64,000 nucleotides of DNA from Monilinia fructicola (Eukaryota > Ascomycota > Leotiomycetes > Helotiales > Sclerotiniaceae). Position numbers and translations under genes: made by a program. Shown one piece after another: positions 62,347-64,000 of the stretch. The notes under the pieces are model-generated. The model saw only the letters and a program-made list of their open reading frames with translations. It had not been told where the DNA came from and searched no databases. Every line of letters begins with the position of its first letter. Positions within the stretch are counted from its first letter, which is position 1. The stretch covers positions 2,709,001-2,773,000 of the forward strand of contig VICG01000004.1 in the NCBI GenBank assembly GCA_008692225.1, in the 5' to 3' direction.

Positions 62347-63818
62347 CTAAGAGATGGTCTTCTCGACCAATGTGATTCCGTATTTCTTCAATTCCTCCAT
62401 CAATGGGTCGTTGATCTTGCTGGTCATAGGTGCAAGAATACCCTTCTCGCTGATTGTTCCGTCAAGAACTTGCTTGACAGCAACACCACATGGTACACCA
62501 ACCAATTTGGCCATGGCGGAGTAACCCTTTGGATCACCATATTCAACCAATGTGGATGTACGAGTCTCCTTCTTTCCATCCTTGTGCTCAATCTCGAACT
62601 TGTGTTGCAACATAACCAAGTCACGCTCACCCTCCTCGAATTGCATCTTCTTCTCAAGTGTAGCACAGAGAGTATCGAGAGGGTTACCACGGGGAATGAT
62701 CTTCTCATCGGAGAAGATACCAACCCAGTTCAGACCGTTCAAGATACGCTCCTTCTCCTCGGTGCTCTCGAACTTTGCCTTGGAAGCAATTGCCCACTTC
62801 AAATCATCCTCAGAGCTTGATGAAGCTGAAAGAACCTTTTGTGTGGCCTCTTTCCAGGAAATTGGCTCGGTAAATCCTTGGTCTTCATCACTCAAGAATC
62901 CCATATCAACCAAAACACGGATGAATTCTGGGAACCCTTGGTATCTCAAAGTACCTCTGATGATAGTTTGGGCTTCTGGGATGTTGTAACGCTCTTTGTA
63001 AGGAGTAGAATCTCTGTTTGGGTAGGCGACAAATGCGTATCCGGGGTAAATGAAGTATGGCTTGGCAGTACCCATCAACTCTGGGCCAGCAACCTCAACA
63101 ACCTTTCCATCTTTGTAGAATTTTGCTGCATTTCTCAATGCCAACAAGACACCACGCGAGGACCAAGAGAACTTGTAACCGAGAGGGTTGTCTGAATCCT
63201 CTGGGGATGGAAGACCTCCACAGTATGACAAGAAGGAAGTGATCTTTCCGCCAGCTTTGTGAACCTCCTCAATAGTCTTAACAGCATACAAGTGATCGAT
63301 TCCCGGGTCCAAACCAATCTCGTTCATAACTGTGATACCGGCATTCTTGGCTTCCTCGTCCAATTCGAGCATTGCTGGGGAAACATAACTGGTTGTAACG
63401 ACATTCTTCTTGTTTCGGATAGCAGATTTGATCACGGTAGCGTGGAAGGTGTATGGGATCAAACTAATGACCAAATCGTTCTTGGCAACTTCAGCATCGA
63501 GAGCTTTATCGTCTGTAACATCGAGGGAAATTGGGTGGGCATTCTTTACGCCCTCCGAGAGCTTCTTGGCACTTTCGAGAGTTCTGCATGCTAGATAGAT
63601 ACAAGTCAGTTTTGGATTGAGAATATGAATTGAGGTTGCTATTTACCAACAGAGACTTGAATTCCTGCTTCGCTCAAGATATCCAAGGTTGGGCGTGTAA
63701 CGAAGCCCGCACCGAGCATAAGAACTTTCCTAGAGAAATGTTAGAATTGAGGATTGAGGATTGATATGTATTGAGATGGTCGACGATGAAAAACTCACTT
63801 TGTCTCAAATCCAGCCAT
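62347..63818 (-). CDS. LYS9: saccharopine dehydrogenase (NADP+, L-glutamate-forming)
   Basis: Cytosolic enzyme of the fungal alpha-aminoadipate lysine pathway; it joins aminoadipate semialdehyde and glutamate to saccharopine. Exon 1 (63818-63799) encodes MAGFETK and exon 2 (63729-63647) the Rossmann motif VLMLGAGFVTRPTLDIL. Exon 3 (63590-62347) carries LVISLIPYTFHATVIKSAI, VVTTSYVSPAMLELD, NEIGLDPGIDHLYA, SYCGGLPSPEDSDNPLGYKF, NRDSTPYKERY, GTLRYQGFPEF and the C-terminal GDPKGYSAMAKLVGVPCGVA. Introns are 63798-63730 and 63646-63591. The frame is intact: 448 residues, the normal LYS9 size. Confidence 0.97.
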
Positions 63819-64000
63819 GATGTCTAGTTTCTGGTTTAATTGAATTCAATAATTCAATAACAACAAGAAATTTGTAAAATATAAGTATCAAATAAAAGCT
63901 TGAAACTTCACCGAACGACTCATACAGACGGTGGGATAAATCTCTTGGTGGGGCTGATTTGATCCGGTAATCGGCCAATGTACTATAAGTATAAGATATA

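Overview
The window is from a filamentous ascomycete (Pezizomycotina). Evidence: short GT-AG introns (about 48-150 bp) with CTAAC-type branch points, fungal-specific families (COQ8 with a long N-terminal extension, SCAP with the fungal N-terminus, LYS9, a rhodopsin-like integral membrane protein, Sulfotransfer_4, arylsulfotransferase), AT-only islands and long gene-poor stretches. A Leotiomycete (Sclerotinia/Botrytis-like) is my guess; I could not test it.

Layout. 1-15 kb is accessory: a small sulfotransferase (+), a large CTA/TAC triplet array, a secreted arylsulfotransferase-like gene (-), a 989-bp TA-flanked inverted-repeat element with an AT-only core, and an MFS transporter (+). 15-32 kb is mixed and gene-poor: a single-pass Ser-rich membrane protein, a flavin monooxygenase, a secreted lactonase-type beta-propeller and a 7TM rhodopsin-family protein, all on the minus strand, separated by 2-4 kb with no gene I can see. 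32-38.6 kb has no gene and is packed with simple repeats, purine tracts and palindromes. 38.6-44.3 kb holds SCAP (sterol sensing) and 3-ketodihydrosphingosine reductase (sphingolipid synthesis), both on the plus strand. 45-51 kb holds three small unrecognised genes on the minus strand. 52-64 kb is a compact housekeeping block: GH16 glucanase-like, COQ8 (ubiquinone), ESS2 (splicing), PPT1/PP5 phosphatase, LYS9 (lysine synthesis).

The main technical observation is that most genes are broken by single-base insertions or deletions. Nearly all of those I could place fall in runs of identical bases, and adding or removing one base restores the frame, the splice phases and the family-like sequence. 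They are densest in the first 15 kb (about a dozen in the arylsulfotransferase gene, about ten in the MFS gene) and rare or absent in the last 12 kb. Conserved genes such as SCAP, COQ8 and PPT1 are also hit, so base-calling error in homopolymers is the simplest reading. True decay of the accessory genes cannot be excluded.

Other signals: a 10-bp perfect palindrome, TACTCGAGTA, occurs six times outside genes, far above chance; the 9-mer TACTCCGTA occurs four times; and there are several minisatellites. I did not find a convincing new multi-gene system. The nearest candidates are the sulfotransferase/arylsulfotransferase pair, the coiled-coil-tailed membrane protein and the two orphan genes at 48-51 kb.
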